A DNA stretch of 6,272 nt. Origin: UBA7398 sp963978235. Its GTDB lineage: Bacteria > Actinomycetota > Actinomycetes > Nanopelagicales > Nanopelagicaceae. The notes beneath the pieces are model-generated. The model made no database searches. It was not told where the DNA came from and saw only the letters and a program-made list of their open reading frames with translations. Position numbers and translations under genes: made by a program. The DNA is taken from assembly GCA_963978235.1 (NCBI GenBank), contig CAXBQM010000067.1, forward strand, positions 1-6,272, given 5' to 3'. This document shows, in pieces, positions 6,241 through 6,272 of this stretch. Numbering within the stretch: the stretch's first letter is position 1; each line of letters starts with the position of its first letter.

Positions 6241-6266
6241 AGTACTTCGCTTAATTAAGTATTTTT
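6241..6266 (+). terminator. Possible intrinsic terminator after the acyl-CoA dehydrogenase
   Basis: AGTACTT (6241-6247) pairs with AAGTATT (6257-6263), with one G-T pair, around a nine-base loop, and the 3' arm runs into five T (6262-6266). The stem has few G-C pairs, so it is weak. It begins seven bases after the stop codon. An alternative fold is the perfect ten-base palindrome CTTAATTAAG at 6250-6259. The remaining bases to the window end show nothing else. Confidence 0.4.
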
Positions 6267-6272
6267 GCTAAA

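Noticed and set aside
1..6272. Mobile element, CRISPR array, defence island or new multi-gene system
   Set aside because: No transposase, integrase, direct repeat series or toxin-antitoxin pair is visible. The tRNA end could serve as an integration site, but no att-like repeat of its 3' end is seen elsewhere in the window. The gene content looks like ordinary chromosome.

Overview
The window looks like a piece of chromosome from a low-GC actinobacterium. Base composition is moderate to AT-leaning by eye. The protein families are typical of Actinobacteria: an MMPL exporter with Asp-Tyr pairs, a CopC-like gene next to a CopD/CtaG fusion, and an acyl-CoA dehydrogenase that closely resembles mycobacterial FadE25 as I remember it. 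A freshwater lineage such as the Nanopelagicales (acI) would fit, but that placement is inference from composition and gene content. Every gene-sized reading frame is intact. I see no insertion sequence, phage gene or CRISPR array, and no gap between genes longer than about 100 bases.

Layout from left to right. The 3' end of a tRNA gene (1-31, + strand, no encoded CCA) enters from the left edge. An AT-only palindrome follows and abuts the 3' end of an MMPL family exporter gene read on the minus strand (63-2162). A 97-base divergent region separates it from a likely 34-codon gene on the plus strand (2260-2364), which converges on a minus-strand FmdB-type zinc-ribbon gene (2381-2635). A 72-base divergent region with an imperfect palindrome leads to a plus-strand pair: a CopC-like secreted, membrane-anchored protein (2708-3235) overlapping by one base a CopD/CtaG fusion (3235-5076). 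The acyl-CoA dehydrogenase gene (5086-6234) starts nine bases later, followed by a weak terminator-like hairpin.

Working together: the CopC-like protein and the CopD-CtaG protein are almost certainly translated as a coupled pair and probably serve copper handling for cytochrome c oxidase assembly at the membrane. The FmdB protein is divergent from them and may share a control region. The acyl-CoA dehydrogenase is a catabolic or lipid enzyme with no obvious link to copper, and it seems to have its own promoter.

The most striking signal is regulatory. Three genes (MMPL, the 34-codon ORF and the acyl-CoA dehydrogenase) each have a TAGANT -10 hexamer exactly 6 bases before the start codon and no Shine-Dalgarno sequence. 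FmdB has the same hexamer 8 bases before its start. This is the geometry of leaderless transcripts that begin at the start codon. In contrast, copC has a clear Shine-Dalgarno sequence and copD-ctaG is coupled to it. The second point of interest is that the CopC-like protein has lost the copper ligands of its family. I did not find evidence for a wholly new multi-gene system.
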